Shown in pieces: positions 41,603-52,446 of a stretch of 64,000 nt of DNA (the first letter of the stretch is position 1; every line of letters starts with the position of its first letter). The DNA lies in assembly GCA_964036315.1 (NCBI GenBank), contig OZ038508.1, positions 48,515,524-48,579,523 on the forward strand, in the 5' to 3' direction. This DNA is from Acanthosepion esculentum (taxonomy: Eukaryota; Mollusca; Cephalopoda; Sepiida; Sepiidae). The notes beneath the pieces are model-generated. The model ran no database searches, was not told the origin of the DNA, and saw only the letters and a list, made by a program, of their open reading frames with translations. Position numbers and translations under genes: made by a program.

Positions 41603-41760
41603 TGAAGAAATATAGTTTTAAGGTGTGCTATATTTATGGGATAAGGTGCTCAATATCAGCGATAGGCCGTATGTAAATAAACATAAATATAAAAGTGAAC
41701 ATTGAAGTCAACAATCAGAGGCGACAGGCTCTTTCATGCTAGATGCAATCGTCAGGCCGC
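41600..41760 (-). repeat. Ribozyme-like element family ii (single copy)
   Basis: GAAATATAGTTTTAAGGTG, GGTGCTCAATATCAGC and TTCATGCTAGATGCAATCGT, as in the 17953 copy. The 3' end meets (TA)n at 41762, so it is bracketed by TA tracts on both sides. Confidence 0.7.
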
Positions 41761-41761
<1 letters not shown>

Positions 41762-41807
<46 letters not shown>

Positions 41808-41836
41808 ATATATATATAGATATATATATATATATA
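41762..41836. repeat. (TA)n microsatellite
   Basis: Ends exactly at the 5' truncation point of the next LINE (CTGGCTGGTTAC). Confidence 0.95.
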
Positions 41837-42535
41837 CTGGCTGGTTACATTCAATACATCGAAAACTAAACTAATTGCGTTCCATCATCGCCAATCGAAT
41901 TATAAACTACCACCAATCAAGATAAATGGATGTTACCTCGTTGAGGCTCCGTGCGTTTACCGATTAGTGTGCCTTAAACTCAATTAATTAATTAATTAAT
42001 CTTAATTAACTTGTACATACGCTCCATTGCTACAGATGCAGGAAAAATAGTCGGTTTCTTATCACTTCAGTAAATGTCTGTCTCTGCGTGATATCCTCTG
42101 ACTTTAAAAGACTCAAGCCGAAAATAGAATACTACTGTCATATTTGGGTAGCAGCTGTTCATTCTTGTGAGTGACAAAGTATTTTCCGCTCTGCGTCCTC
42201 TCTCTCTCACAGACTAAATATCGCAAGCCTCTCACTGTTCTATCGCTACTTTCATAGGCAGTTTACAAACGAACTACATTCCTTAGGTTCAACACTTCTA
42301 ACCTTCACGGCTAAGACCCGCCTTGCTACGCTCTTTAGAGCAAACCACCCACATTGAGGTTATATTCCATTGCAAAGAAGCAATTTCCATTCGAGCACCT
42401 ATCTTCATGCGAACCGCTACTCTATGGAACCGATATCCCGATCACTATAATCTTAACCAGTTCACGTCTAGGGTTAACCGTTATCTTCGCCACATACCCG
42501 CATAGCACTGCCTATTAATCTCTAACTCTCGAGTG
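41837..42535 (+). mobile_element. LINE family B, diverged subfamily, 5'-truncated at (TA)n
   Basis: LVTFNTSKTKLIAFHHRQSN (family: MVNFNASKTKLLSLNHHKDP) begins within 2 bp of the TA tract. Then YIRSIATDAGKIV, IASLSLFYRYFH and, in the 42323 frame, FMRTATLWNRYPDHYNLNQF with SRVNRYLRHIP. Several frameshifts. The same segment, truncated at the same CTGGCTGG point, is at 48262-48427 (minus). Confidence 0.8.
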
Positions 42536-42742
42536 CCTCTCGGGTTTTGTAGAAGGTGAACCACTAGGTAGTAAATCTACAAAAAATGAAATATTATGCA
42601 TTTTATGCATGATAATCAAATTGACCTTCATTATTTTGTTGGATTAGTTGCATAATGTGCCACAGAAGGAAAATGTAGCTGCTGATCTATTTTATTTAGA
42701 GTAGGCACTCCCTACCTTGCCTACGTAGATGGCACATCCATG

Positions 42743-42745
<3 letters not shown>

Positions 42746-42803
<58 letters not shown>
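42746..42803. repeat. (TA)n microsatellite
   Basis: Immediately precedes a family iii element. Confidence 0.95.
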
Positions 42804-42805
<2 letters not shown>

Positions 42806-43130
42806 GCTCCTGAAAAATTTATTTCAGTTGAGCTATCTGGGAAGGATGTGTGGGTTTGTAAACAGTGACTATTACGGCTCATAATGCAAGACTCTTCGGT
42901 AAATCGAATCGAGTTCTCTCTGTCACTGTGTGTTTATCTAAAAATAAATACGCTTAAATTCTCCTTCGTCCCTGCCGTGCCTCAAAGGCTTAGTGGTAGA
43001 ATCCCCAACTGACACTAATTAAGTTGGGTTTCGATCCTAGCTAGAGTCAAACGGACGTCTAGCCACACTGATGAGCTGTGATACAGCAAAACAGTCTGTC
43101 TTTATTTATATATATTTATAATTTTTTTTT
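42803..43130 (+). mobile_element. tRNA-like element with hammerhead-like core, family iii (copy 1)
   Basis: CGGCTCCTGAAAAATTTATT at the left, tRNA-like module with A-box-like TTAGTGGTAGAAT and B-box GGTTTCGATCC (42998-43040), then CUGAUGA (43068-43074), stem II GCUGU-GAU-ACAGC, and AAAAC where GAAAC is expected. Stem III plus C17 (ACA-GUC-UGU-C) are present; no stem I. Same order as the copy at 62425. Confidence 0.65.
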
Positions 43131-43301
43131 ATTATAGGCCATGATAGATTTAAAATAAAAACACAAACACCATTAGACCGGTTTCAGAACTGTTAACGGG
43201 GAACAGAAATTGTGAAGAAGAAGAAGAAAAGAAAGTCTGTTGCGGATGATGTGAATGAATGGACAGGGAAGAAAAAAATAAAAGTAATACCAACAAAGAT
43301 G

Positions 43302-44330
43302 CTAGAGACAGAGCGCAGCAAGCCCAAGCAGACAGTCTCTTTGTTTACAAAGAGCCGGTTGCCTGGACCTGATGTACAGCGTCTCCAAAACCTTAAAATG
43401 GAATACTGAGTGTGTTGTGGCCAAAACAGAAAACCAGGTCACACTGAAATCCAAAGCACAAGTAGGATTCTTTCTAAAATGATCGGCTATCGACGACCCA
43501 TACGTATTTCGAATGGTATCGCCCAACGAAAATTTTTTATTAAGTATTTTCGCAGGAACGTGCTGTTTAATCCTAATATCCAAACGCTGTGTCGTTCTAC
43601 CTATGTAGTCGCATCCACAACTACATTTGAAATAATAAATAACAGAATTAATATGGGGAGGTTAGAACATCTTTACACACAGATGAAAGGACAGACATGT
43701 TTTAAAAACAACACGGACGTTCGCTGCATAATAACACTCACGTGAACTACATGAAATCTGTTTGGCGAAGGACTCACTAATCCTACCCAACCACGGTACA
43801 GGAAGATAGACCGGACATTTACCAAACGTAGCAAGTCTGATTTTATTAAACCTTGCAGTCTTATCCTGAATAACCGGTTGAACAATGTCCAACGGATAAC
43901 CATTGTTGACAAAGATACCAGTTAAACAACTAATTTCATCTTTCAAGGTGTTATCTGAAAAAATCATTAACGCCCTATGGGTCAAAGTCCTAATCAAATT
44001 GATCTTTTGTCATTTAGGACAAAAACAGTATCATCGAGTATAGAGACCTTTAAAAGTAAACTTCCTATAAAAAGAAGTAATAAACCAGGAAGGTGTTCTG
44101 TGAACCAGAACATCTAGGAAGGGCAATCAACCATTGACCTCCTTATCTACCGTAAATTTAAGGGCAGTATGAACACAGTTGAGTAGGGAGAAGAATTGAT
44201 CAACTTCCGATTCATGGCTGAACACACAAAAAGTGTCATCCACTTCTGTTAGGTTCTTCCCGGCCCAAGGTTTACTTTCGTTATTCAATATATGTAAATA
44301 CAAATTAGACATGTCATAATAATAGATGAA
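43302..44330 (-). pseudogene. Second Penelope-like element: RT C-terminus and GIY-YIG endonuclease
   Basis: On the minus strand from 44312: LTEVDDTFCVFSHESEVDQF (motif C, with the first Tyr of YVDD replaced by Glu), HTALKFTVDKEVNG, then ALMIFSDNTLKDEI, GYPLDIVQPVI and CPVYLPVPWLGRISESFAKQ (thumb/connection). Then, after a frameshift, YFKCSCGCDYIGRTTQRLDI starts a GIY-YIG domain (Cys-rich, R in RLDIRIKQHVP) that continues into HSVFHFKVLETLYI and ends near 43302. It is a different subfamily from the element at 10602. Upstream RT motifs are absent. Frameshifted, so inactive. Confidence 0.88.
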
Positions 44331-44334
44331 TCTA

Positions 44335-45030
44335 TCTTAAATACATTAACAATATTTTGCAGCAATTTTTAACATCATCTTGAGATTTTATCATCTTGTT
44401 CAAAAGTTGATGGATAAAATAATAGTGAATTTTATATAGTGCTTTTTCAAGACTTACCTTGAGCAAATCTAATTCACACATTTAGACATAAATAAAGAAC
44501 TTATGTTGACGTTTAAAATACGCGAAATTTTTTATTTCTTTGATATTCAGTTGTGATTAGTTTACTTTGGAACCTATATAAATTTATATAGCAAAAAGCA
44601 AATGTTGATTAGAAAAAGCTAGGGTGGCAAAACCCTGCTGCAGGCGCCCAATCACCCCCCCCCCGCCACGGTTGGGTGTAGTAAGCAGTGGAACTCAATA
44701 AATATGTAAGATTTTGCTATCAGCTAAATTTTTAATTTTGTTTTGTATTAAAGAGGCTATTATGATACTGTTTAAAATTGTGGTGCCCCGTATATTTTTC
44801 CCTTGAGCAAAGCTCTGAGATGGGAGATAAGTCATTGCCCTTGGGGCTTCACTAAAATCACCGACACCAGTGGCAAATGATTACTCTATTATTGTTTCAA
44901 TTCCAGATTTTCAAGATTGTCATTTCTTCGATATCTATAAATTTGGCGTAACGCAATCTTCAACTTCGATTCGCAGTGATTTTTCTTTATAGCGAACTAT
45001 TGTAAGCTTAACAGATAATGAATATCTCTC
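44335..45030. other. No recognisable feature
   Basis: Contains C10 near 44657 and GC-richer words. No coding frame or element end recognised. Confidence 0.35.
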
Positions 45031-45034
45031 TATA

Positions 45035-45435
45035 TTTCTCAGATGAGGTATTACGTACACTATTTACATTATTCGGACTATTGTCCTCATTTTTGTCGCC
45101 CTATTTATTACAATGGTTCGGCCGTTGTACGCTCCGGCCTTCAGGTGTTTGGAATGTCGAACTGAACCCTTTATTGGGAGTTCAATACCCGGATAAGGCA
45201 GTGGAGAACTTGAAGAGGGGAATTAATAGGAGATAACTGATAACTGACATCCATTAAACATGGAACGTGGAACTAGAACAGTCTACCCCAGTGAGCGAAA
45301 TAAAGGTTTCAGTTCAAAATTCCAAGCAACTGAAGAAGGCCGTAGCGTACAACAGCCGAAACGTTGTAATAAATATGGCGACAAAGATGAGGACAATAGT
45401 CCGAATAATGTAAATAGTGTAGATAATGAATAATT
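45035..45435 (+). mobile_element. Fold-back tRNA-like element with hammerhead-like ends
   Basis: Left inverted end ATTCGGACTATTGTCC ... GGTTCGGCCGTTGTACG; shortened tRNA-like middle (GAGTTCAATACCCGG, 45178); right end CTGAAGAAGGCCGTAGCG ... CAGCCGAAACG with ACAATAGTCCGAATAATGT. Both ends are recognisable, but the tRNA A-box half is deleted. Confidence 0.75.
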
Positions 45436-45676
45436 CATTATAGTATTATTTAAAAAAGCAATAGATCAAGGATTACCAACATTGGTGGTGTATGCGTAGG
45501 ATATGCACTCTTCGGCTTACTATGCCAAGAGAATAAGAGGGCAATTCGAGAATGAGTTATTAACAGTGAATTGTTTTCTAGTGAGTCTGAGTGAAAGTGT
45601 TAATGTGTATGCGTGGTAATACATACGATGTATAACCAGCATGCATACATAAAAATATTTTGTGTGTATGTATGTA

Positions 45677-46539
45677 CGAGTGTCATTCAATAAATAAGGT
45701 GAATTTTTCGGTATAAGACTTCTAATACAGATAGAAGCTTATTTTTTTCAACGTAGTCTCCCAGCACTGTCACACACTTTTCCCATCTGTGCACAAGCTT
45801 CCGTATTCCCTCAGTGTAAAATTCTTTTGACTGATGTCTCAGCCAGTCGCTCACAACACTTTTGACTTCATCGTCAATTTTAAACTTCGTGCCTCTCGTG
45901 AACGCTTTCAAGGGACCAAACAGGTGAAAGTCTGAAGGGGCAAGGTCTGGGCTGTAAGGGGGATGAGGGAGCAGTTCCCAGCCCAGCTCGTTGATGGTCT
46001 GCACCGTTTGGGCTGCTGTGTGAGGCCTTGCGTTGTCATGATGCAAGATGACTCCTTCTGACTGATGACCCCTGCGTTTGTCCCAAAAGATAAGCTCAAT
46101 GTCCTTGCAATGTCATCCACTGCCACCCTTCTGTCAGACTGAATGAGGTCATTGACTGATTCGATCATCTCAGGAGACCTCGCTTCTTCATTCTCAACAC
46201 TGCTCCGTCCTTCTTTAAACAATTTAGCCCACTTGTAGACATTTTTTGGCTGAAACATGTGGCACCATACACAGTTGACATTCTCCTGTGAATTTCAACT
46301 GGTTTTCACCCTTCAGCAACCAAAAACTTGATAACTGACCGCTGTTCAATCCTGGAGCATGCTTCTTGGTCGGCCATCTTAGTTAATCGCCAAAATTCTG
46401 AAAGTTTTTTTTAATCTGCAAAAGAAATTAAATCCATGTGAAAAAGAAGTAAAACAAAAAAAATAAAAAAGTGTAAGCTTCTATCTGTATTAGAAATCCT
46501 TATACCGAAAAATTCACATTTTTTATTGAATGAACCTCG
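45677..46539 (-). mobile_element. Second mariner, 863 bp, with long terminal inverted repeats
   Basis: Left CGAGTGTCATTCAATAAATA and right (complement) CGAGGTTCATTCAATAAAAA continue matching for about 65 bp to ATACAGATAGAAGCTTA. TA flanks the left end; the right TA is lost. A full mariner is about 1.3 kb, so about 0.4 kb is missing from the transposase. Confidence 0.85.
45687..46258 (-). pseudogene. Mariner transposase with central deletion
   Basis: The N-terminal piece (from 46258) reads NVYKWAKLFKEGRSSVENEE and VDDIARTLSLSFGT, including the second DNA-binding helix. The C-terminal piece reads MHHDNARPHTAAQTV and PYSPDLAPSDFHLFGPLK, giving the second and third catalytic Asp in D34D spacing, then EFYTEGIRKLVHRWEKC. 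The region with the first Asp (TGDE-type) is deleted and the pieces lie in different frames. Not functional. Confidence 0.9.
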
Positions 46540-46789
46540 GACAATTGTAATTGGCATACATGTAAGAATTAAATATTACAGGGAGGAACAGGAATTTTAG
46601 AAGTACCAAAGTGGGACATGGCCCAAAATCGGTTGAGAATCGTTGTATTTGTTTCTTGAACGCGTTTCTTTGTAATACAAGCTAGAATGCGCAAATGGTG
46701 TAATAGATAACGGCCCTGAAAGCTATGGGTTTGTTAGTAGATCTTGTGTCAGGAAATCATTATTATCTAAAAAAAAGAATAACATACAA

Positions 46790-47770
46790 TCTAGAAAAAT
46801 AAGGACCCCCAATCGGTTGTGAACTGGGGCGAGAAATGGATGGTTAACTTTAACGCCTCTAAAACAAAACTGCTCTCTCTTAACCACCACAAGGATCCAT
46901 CCCTGCATCTCATTAGAATGTCTGAAGACCAACTTCTCGAGAGCTCCTCTCTGCGGCTGCTCGGTCTCACGCTGTCTGCTGATCTGAGATGGAACAAATA
47001 CATCGAGTCAGTTGCATCATCCACCGCAAGGAAAGTTGGTTCCCTGTGCCGATCCAGGAAATTTTTCTCCCCGGAATCGATCCTCCAAGTCTATAAATCG
47101 ACCATTCGCCCTTGCATGGAGTATTGCTGCCATATATGGTCTGGGGCCCCTGCTGTTTGCCTCAGGGTTCTTGATAAGTTCCAGAGACGGATAGGCAACC
47201 TTGACTGGCCCTGATCTGTCATCTCGTCTTTAGTCGCTCTCTCACAGACGCGATGTTGCTTCGCTCTGCCTTTTGTACAAGTACTTTCACGGTAATTGCT
47301 TCGAGGAGCTGCTTTCGCTTGTCCCTAGGCCTCGTGAATTTAAACGTCCCACGAGGCTGACATCCCGCTCCCACCCCTACACCGAGGAAACTGTTAGATG
47401 TAGACGTCTCTTCTACTCCAATAGCTTCATGTCTCGCACATCTCGCCTATGGAACTCCCTTCCCTATTACTGTTTCCCTGACAAATACAATCTCCAGCGG
47501 TTTAAGTGTAGCGTCAATCGACATCTCCAGTTGCCTTGATCTATCCACTTCCCTTCTCCACATCCTTTCATTTTTCATTCCTATCTGCTCTCGCTCCAAA
47601 TCTTCTGTAACCCCCTTGCCATGATCGACCCACTGTCTTTCTCTTTCTCCACATCCTCTCCTTTACCACTCCTATGTGCTCTTCCTCCAACCCTTCTTTA
47701 ACCCCTTGCGTGATAGTGGCCTCCAGGCTTGCTTGGGGTGATACGCTTAAAAAAATAAAAATAAAAAAAT
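46790..47770 (+). pseudogene. Best-preserved LINE family B 3' end, with full 3' UTR
   Basis: 46819-47214 gives MVNFNASKTKLLSLNHHKDP, LTLSADLRWNKYIESVASST, FFSPESILQVYKSTIRPCME and VCLRVLDKFQRRIGN. A frameshift follows, and 47273-47539 gives YKYFHGNCFEELLSLVPRPR, SFMSRTSRLWNSLPYYCFPD and FKCSVNRHLQLP. The 3' UTR ends CTTGCTTGGGGTGATACGCT followed by an A-rich (TAAAAATAAAA) tail. The tail and the shared UTR motif mark the true 3' end. Confidence 0.92.
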
Positions 47771-48260
47771 AACCTGTAAAAAGGGTTGATAAACTGTGAA
47801 AAACAAATATATCAATTTTAAATATTTTCACACGATTTAATTTTTTTCATTTCTTTTATGAATTATGTATTTCTGAAAAATAAAATAAAATTCATAATAT
47901 CTAAAATCTGAAAGTCATAAAAATATAGAATGTTTTCGCTATTCTAAATACCTAATAAGACAGGACGTATTTAATAAATGCCCGTCATATGATATCGATT
48001 GATTTTATATCTTCGCGTTTATCTAAAATGCCTAACACATTTAAAAATAATTACTACATATAATCTCCAAAAGATGTCTGTTTCCTATCAATCTGAAGTA
48101 GAATTCATATAATATGTTTACGTTATCAATTATTGTAGCAGTACTCCATTTTCAGCCTGATCTGACTCTTGTAAAGAAAGAAGAGAGAACGACGAGTCAG
48201 AAACTTACTGGAGCGTTAAGTAACCGATTATTTTTCTTGCGTCTTTAGTAATGGAGGGCA
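47771..48260. other. No firm feature
   Basis: Starts with an AGGGTTGATAAACTG block like the 5S SINE tail. The remainder is featureless. Confidence 0.35.
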
Positions 48261-48261
48261 T

Positions 48262-48532
<271 letters not shown>

Positions 48533-48589
48533 CACACTGGCTGGTTATATACATCTAATCTTTCCTTGTCTTGTTAGTGTATGGATGTA

Positions 48590-48800
48590 AAAAACAAATC
48601 TATTTCCATACCTGATGATGTCTGAATGAACAGACGAAAGCTCTTAAAAAAGACCTTAAAACAGGGATCATAACATTCATCTACAGGTTCGGGGTTAATT
48701 TATTTTAATAAATTTGTTTGCGAAGATGATTTCTCGACATTTATATCATTAAATTCACTATCTGCATTTTGTATGAATGATTCATGTAATATATAATACA
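48590..48800 (+). repeat. Ribozyme-like element end related to the 5519 hairpin
   Basis: CUGAUGA (48612-48618), an extra U, then a perfect stem II GUCUG-AAUGAA-CAGAC (48620-48635) and GAAAG. No stem I or III. Continues into TTTGCGAAGATGATTTCTCG and GTATGAATGATTCATGTAAT, matching the right arm of 5519-5719. Ends at (TA)n. Confidence 0.65.
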
Positions 48801-48806
48801 CGGTGG

Positions 48807-48808
<2 letters not shown>

Positions 48809-48897
<89 letters not shown>
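48809..48897. repeat. (TA)n then (GT)n microsatellite
   Basis: TA to 48866, then GT. Confidence 0.95.
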
Positions 48898-48899
<2 letters not shown>

Positions 48900-49354
48900 T
48901 GTATTAATACCACCATGTTGGTGATGCTTGCAATAAAACAGTGCCCAATGTAAACGTAGCAGAGCGAATAGATTATATATAAAACTGATGATGTGTAAGA
49001 GCATTATGAAATTAAACGGATTTTCTAAATCATGCCATGAGTAAAGTTGTAGAAATTCTGAGAACATTTCGGCAGTTATTAAAAATTATAATAAGATGTT
49101 CAAAATATAAAAGAGAATATCTTTTGAATGTAGAAGAATGTAATTGAAATGACGTTAATATCATCCAGATAAGATTAAGGCAGTATTTTCTGAAACTGGT
49201 TTCAGATTTCGTTTATTCATGTTCAGGAACTGTTTTTTAGATTTCTTTCATTTAATGATTTCTGATTTCCTTAGATGAAACAAAATAAAGAACATCCAGT
49301 ATAGCGTTTTAAAACTTCTCGTGTCTGGTAAATTGTAGTCCGTCAATTAAACTT
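48898..49354. other. No recognisable feature
   Basis: AT-rich; no element boundary or frame recognised before the target duplication at 49355. Confidence 0.4.
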
Positions 49355-49371
49355 TCTCTTTAGAACTCTCA

Positions 49372-50091
49372 TTATTTATTCGTACAAAAATGTACAAATT
49401 GTGGCACAAGGCCGAAAAAAGGGAGGGGTAAAGGCTGGTCTTAACTAACTATCCTATACCTAGCTAATCAGATTCGCGACCCATTCATACATTACAATTG
49501 ACACATTCAAAACAAGAATTCGTCCGTCACCATTCAATCCTCCATACACCATAATACCACATCCTCACCAGAGGGGACCTACAAAAACGCGCCCCACACC
49601 ATAAAAATTTGATGATAATAAAATATATAAAATTCTAATCATGAAAAGATGAAAGGGGAGGGAGATGAACCCCATAACAAACTAAAATTCAACAAATTTT
49701 TAAACTAAACATAATTTGTGTTAGTAGGGCCCGTCCAACCCTCAAAATAGAGAGGCCGCTGTATTCTGCCCAGAGGACAAAATCAAGAAGCACTCTCGCT
49801 AAGGGAGTGGGAAAGAGATAAAATAACTCGGACATGGGGAAGTAAAAGGCTGATCCAGTTGAGATGAAAAGGAAGTCAAAACAAACTAGGGAGGTTGGGA
49901 ATCTCGACTTGGATCATAACTAAAAAGATGGCCGGGAAACAGGCCGGGAAGAACACTTACTCATATTAACTAGGTACACTTAAGCTTGTCTAACCTAACC
50001 AAGGGGAGGGTTCCACAGGAAACCACCCTGATGTGACTTAGGTTGACCTAGAAAAGAAAATCAAGGCTAGCCCCGTTCAAACGAACCAAGC
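49372..50091 (-). mobile_element. Unclassified 720-bp retroposon with 17-bp target duplication
   Basis: TCTCTTTAGAACTCTCA occurs at 49355-49371 and again at 50092-50108, flanking a segment unlike its surroundings (more GC, purine-rich). The minus strand ends GGCCTTGTGCCACAATTTG and then an AATAAATAA tail, the 3'-end motif also found in the tRNA-like array at 39340. No frame of useful length and no A/B boxes that I trust. A long target duplication plus a 3' tail indicates LINE-type retrotransposition. Confidence 0.75.
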
Positions 50092-50108
50092 TCTCTTTAG
50101 AACTCTCA

Positions 50109-50585
50109 ATGTAATTTCAATGTGGCTAATGTTTAAGAAAACAAAAGCAATATATCGTCATTTTTATTTGTTTTCAATAAGGTGTGACGTAACAGCTTCG
50201 CGCGCCAACCAATCAAATTCAATGTACTTCACGGTTTCGTCAATAAAGCGGTAGAGTGCTGGATTCGATCAGAATAAACGAATAAATTTTATCGGTTGTC
50301 CGATGCTGCTGTTATGGCAAAATAGGCAGGGCGCAAAATGCTACACATATGCACCAACTACAAACTCTCACATAGGGTACCCATATACGTATTTCATTCA
50401 TCAATTTATTAGGATGTTTTAATGCATTTGTACTTGTATTCTGTTAGGGGCCAGAAAGAAAAACACGGAAAGAAGAAGGTAGGTTGAACAAGTGTATTGA
50501 AATAACAGAACATATATACAAAATATGGGTTTTACAAGTGTCCGGTTACACTGCGTCCCGACTGCCGATATTTAACAGTCCCCCC
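50109..50585. other. No firm feature
   Basis: CTGTTA (50441) and TAACAG (50573) could be LTR-like termini but have no target duplication. Otherwise featureless. Confidence 0.3.
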
Positions 50586-51060
50586 CACGAGGAATGTATG
50601 TGGCACAAGGCCGAGTTTAATGTGGGTTTCTCCGAGCCAAAAATTTGGCTCGGCCAAAAATATGCCCATTAGAACCCGTATAAACGGATTCAGGGACTGT
50701 CTACCTCCCCGGACGAAACCTTGTCCTGCGGCAAAGGCTCGTCCGAGTTCCTCTCTGCCAAAGCAGAGAGTTCGACACACAGTCAGAGACTGCGTCTCGA
50801 CTACCGGTATTTAACAACCCGCCTACACGGCTCGCATGTCGCACAAGGCCGGTTTAATGTGGGCTTTCCGAGCCTGTAAGCTCGGCCAAAAATATACCCA
50901 TTGGAACCCGTATAAACGAGTTCAGGGAAAGTCTACCTCCCCGGACGAAACTTTGCCGTGTAGCAAAGCCTCTTCCGAGTTCCTCTCTGCCAAAGCAGAG
51001 AGTTCGACAGAAGACGTACACAGTCGGAGACTGAGTCTCGACTGCCTGCTTAGTAAATCT
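50585..51060. repeat. Tandem duplication, 238-bp unit, hairpin-rich
   Basis: Two units begin with GGCACAAGGCCG / CGCACAAGGCCG at 50602 and 50840. Each contains perfect hairpins: CTCTCTGCCAAAGCAGAGAG, a GAGCC...GGCTC stem and an AGTC-GAGAC...GTCTC-GACT stem. GC content is well above the surroundings. The overlapping frames on both strands owe their existence to the hairpins. Function unknown. Confidence 0.8.
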
Positions 51061-51372
51061 CACACGTTAATATTTATGAAGGAGGGAGAGTTCACTCTAA
51101 TGTAGATAGGTCACCATAACAGTACTTTATATATTTACCCGCAGGAATCTCTTCGTATGCAGAAAGACATTGATATTTGAACCCTTGAAATTCCTAGCTT
51201 ATAAATCTCTTACACATTCTTAAGTCAATCTTTCGTCCGTGCGTTAATTATTGTTGCCGCAAATAGTCTGGTGGTTCCGCTATCTCTCTGCCACAGAAAT
51301 TATTAGAAGTTTAAGCTACTTGAGCAAGCATCGTCTGGATTTCAGAAGGAAAGCGGGATCTAAGTTAGTTTC

Positions 51373-51771
51373 TTGCTTAATTTTAAAAATTTCGAAAATA
51401 TTTTTGGTACATTTGATTTGTGGGAAAACAGCTGCGTTTGTTTTGCATTCAGAACCAATAAAAGGGTTTACCCTCCAAATTCCGAGAAGTGCATTTGGAG
51501 CCTACCTGTAGGCTATTTAAGGGGTAGGGGCTTCAATTTGTTTTTTGGAATCAACAAACATCTGCTACACGAATCCAGACCGCCCCAGTCCAGAAATAAA
51601 ACAACGCAGAATAAATTTAACAACCACGAGATGAGAATTGACAGGAGCAACAAGGTCGTTCCCATATCAAGGAAAAATCTTCGGCTGATGTTCTTGATCT
51701 ATGTCTTCGCTGTTACCTCGAACTTTGCTTCGAAAATTATACCAAATTATTCGTTGATAACTAGTCAATGA
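51373..51771 (+). CDS. Unrecognised 132-codon open frame
   Basis: Begins MLNFKNFENIFGTFDLWENS and ends SNFASKIIPNYSLITSQ, with one hydrophobic stretch (LRLMFLIYVFAVTS). I recognise no domain and there is no second copy. An overlapping frame at 51251 shares the region. It may be chance. Confidence 0.15.
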   Translation: MLNFKNFENIFGTFDLWENSCVCFAFRTNKRVYPPNSEKCIWSLPVGYLRGRGFNLFFGINKHLLHESRPPQSRNKTTQNKFNNHEMRIDRSNKVVPISRKNLRLMFLIYVFAVTSNFASKIIPNYSLITSQ

Positions 51772-51959
51772 AGAATTTCTCATTTTCTTCATTTCATGTA
51801 GTTTTCTTTTCTGGGGACCTTCTTATGTAGTATTATCATTTTTAAATTGTAAAAAGGCAAATTTCATTTGCATGGATAATTTACATACATGTTATTGGCC
51901 ACCATTTGGCACACAAAGCATAAATTTTCATAAATTCATTTTTTTGTTTGTTAAAGGAT

Positions 51960-52446
51960 AACATTTTATGATTTTTTTAAAATCTTCAATACATATAGTA
52001 CTTCTTTGCTGCGTTCCCATGCCACTAATTTATTGTTACTTGAAACAATTTTTTTTCGTAGTGTGTTCTTTTACCAAACAAAATCCTATGAGATTTTTGA
52101 CAAATTTAAAGAAGTATCTGCAATATTATCGGTCCCGTACTAAGCTGACATCTCAGCTTCAATCACATTCCCACCGCTGTAATGTTGATACTCTGTATCT
52201 TTTATATCAATATTTTTATTGTAATTGTTCTGATGAGCATTCTTCTTTGACACCACCACAGTTCTAGAATGCCAGTTAGGTCTATACATTGTACAGGTAC
52301 ACGCTAAATACAACCGTAAGTTCTACTCTAAAAGTTTCTTCATTTGTGCTTCTTTCCTGTGGAATTCACTCCCGACTTCTTAATTTCATGCAAATACATT
52401 TTGCCAAAATTTAAATGCAACATCAGTCGTCGACTTCTATCTATTT
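51960..52446 (+). mobile_element. Diverged LINE family B 3' part
   Basis: YRSRTKLTSQLQSHSHRCNV and LYLLYQYFYCNCSDEHSSLT match the family blocks SRLQPLSHRRDV and LCLFYKYFHGNCSDELLSL. The C-terminal FAKI-MQHQ block is frameshifted. It ends where the next, inverted LINE begins, giving a tail-to-tail pair. Confidence 0.75.

Noticed and set aside
43212..43409. Lys-rich 65-codon plus-strand frame
   Set aside because: Overlaps the antisense of the PLE C-terminus and the start is a run of GAAGAAGAA; no independent support.
45390..45420. A second hammerhead-like core, AAGAUGA-GGAC-AAUA-GUCC-GAAU, downstream of the main core in the fold-back group
   Set aside because: C3 and U4 are wrong in all copies and A15.1 is U; the GGAC/GUCC stem is real but the match to a hammerhead is partial.
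50441..50578. Solo LTR with CTGTTA...TAACAG termini
   Set aside because: Only 6-7 bp inverted ends, no target duplication, and the right end recurs inside the neighbouring 238-bp unit.
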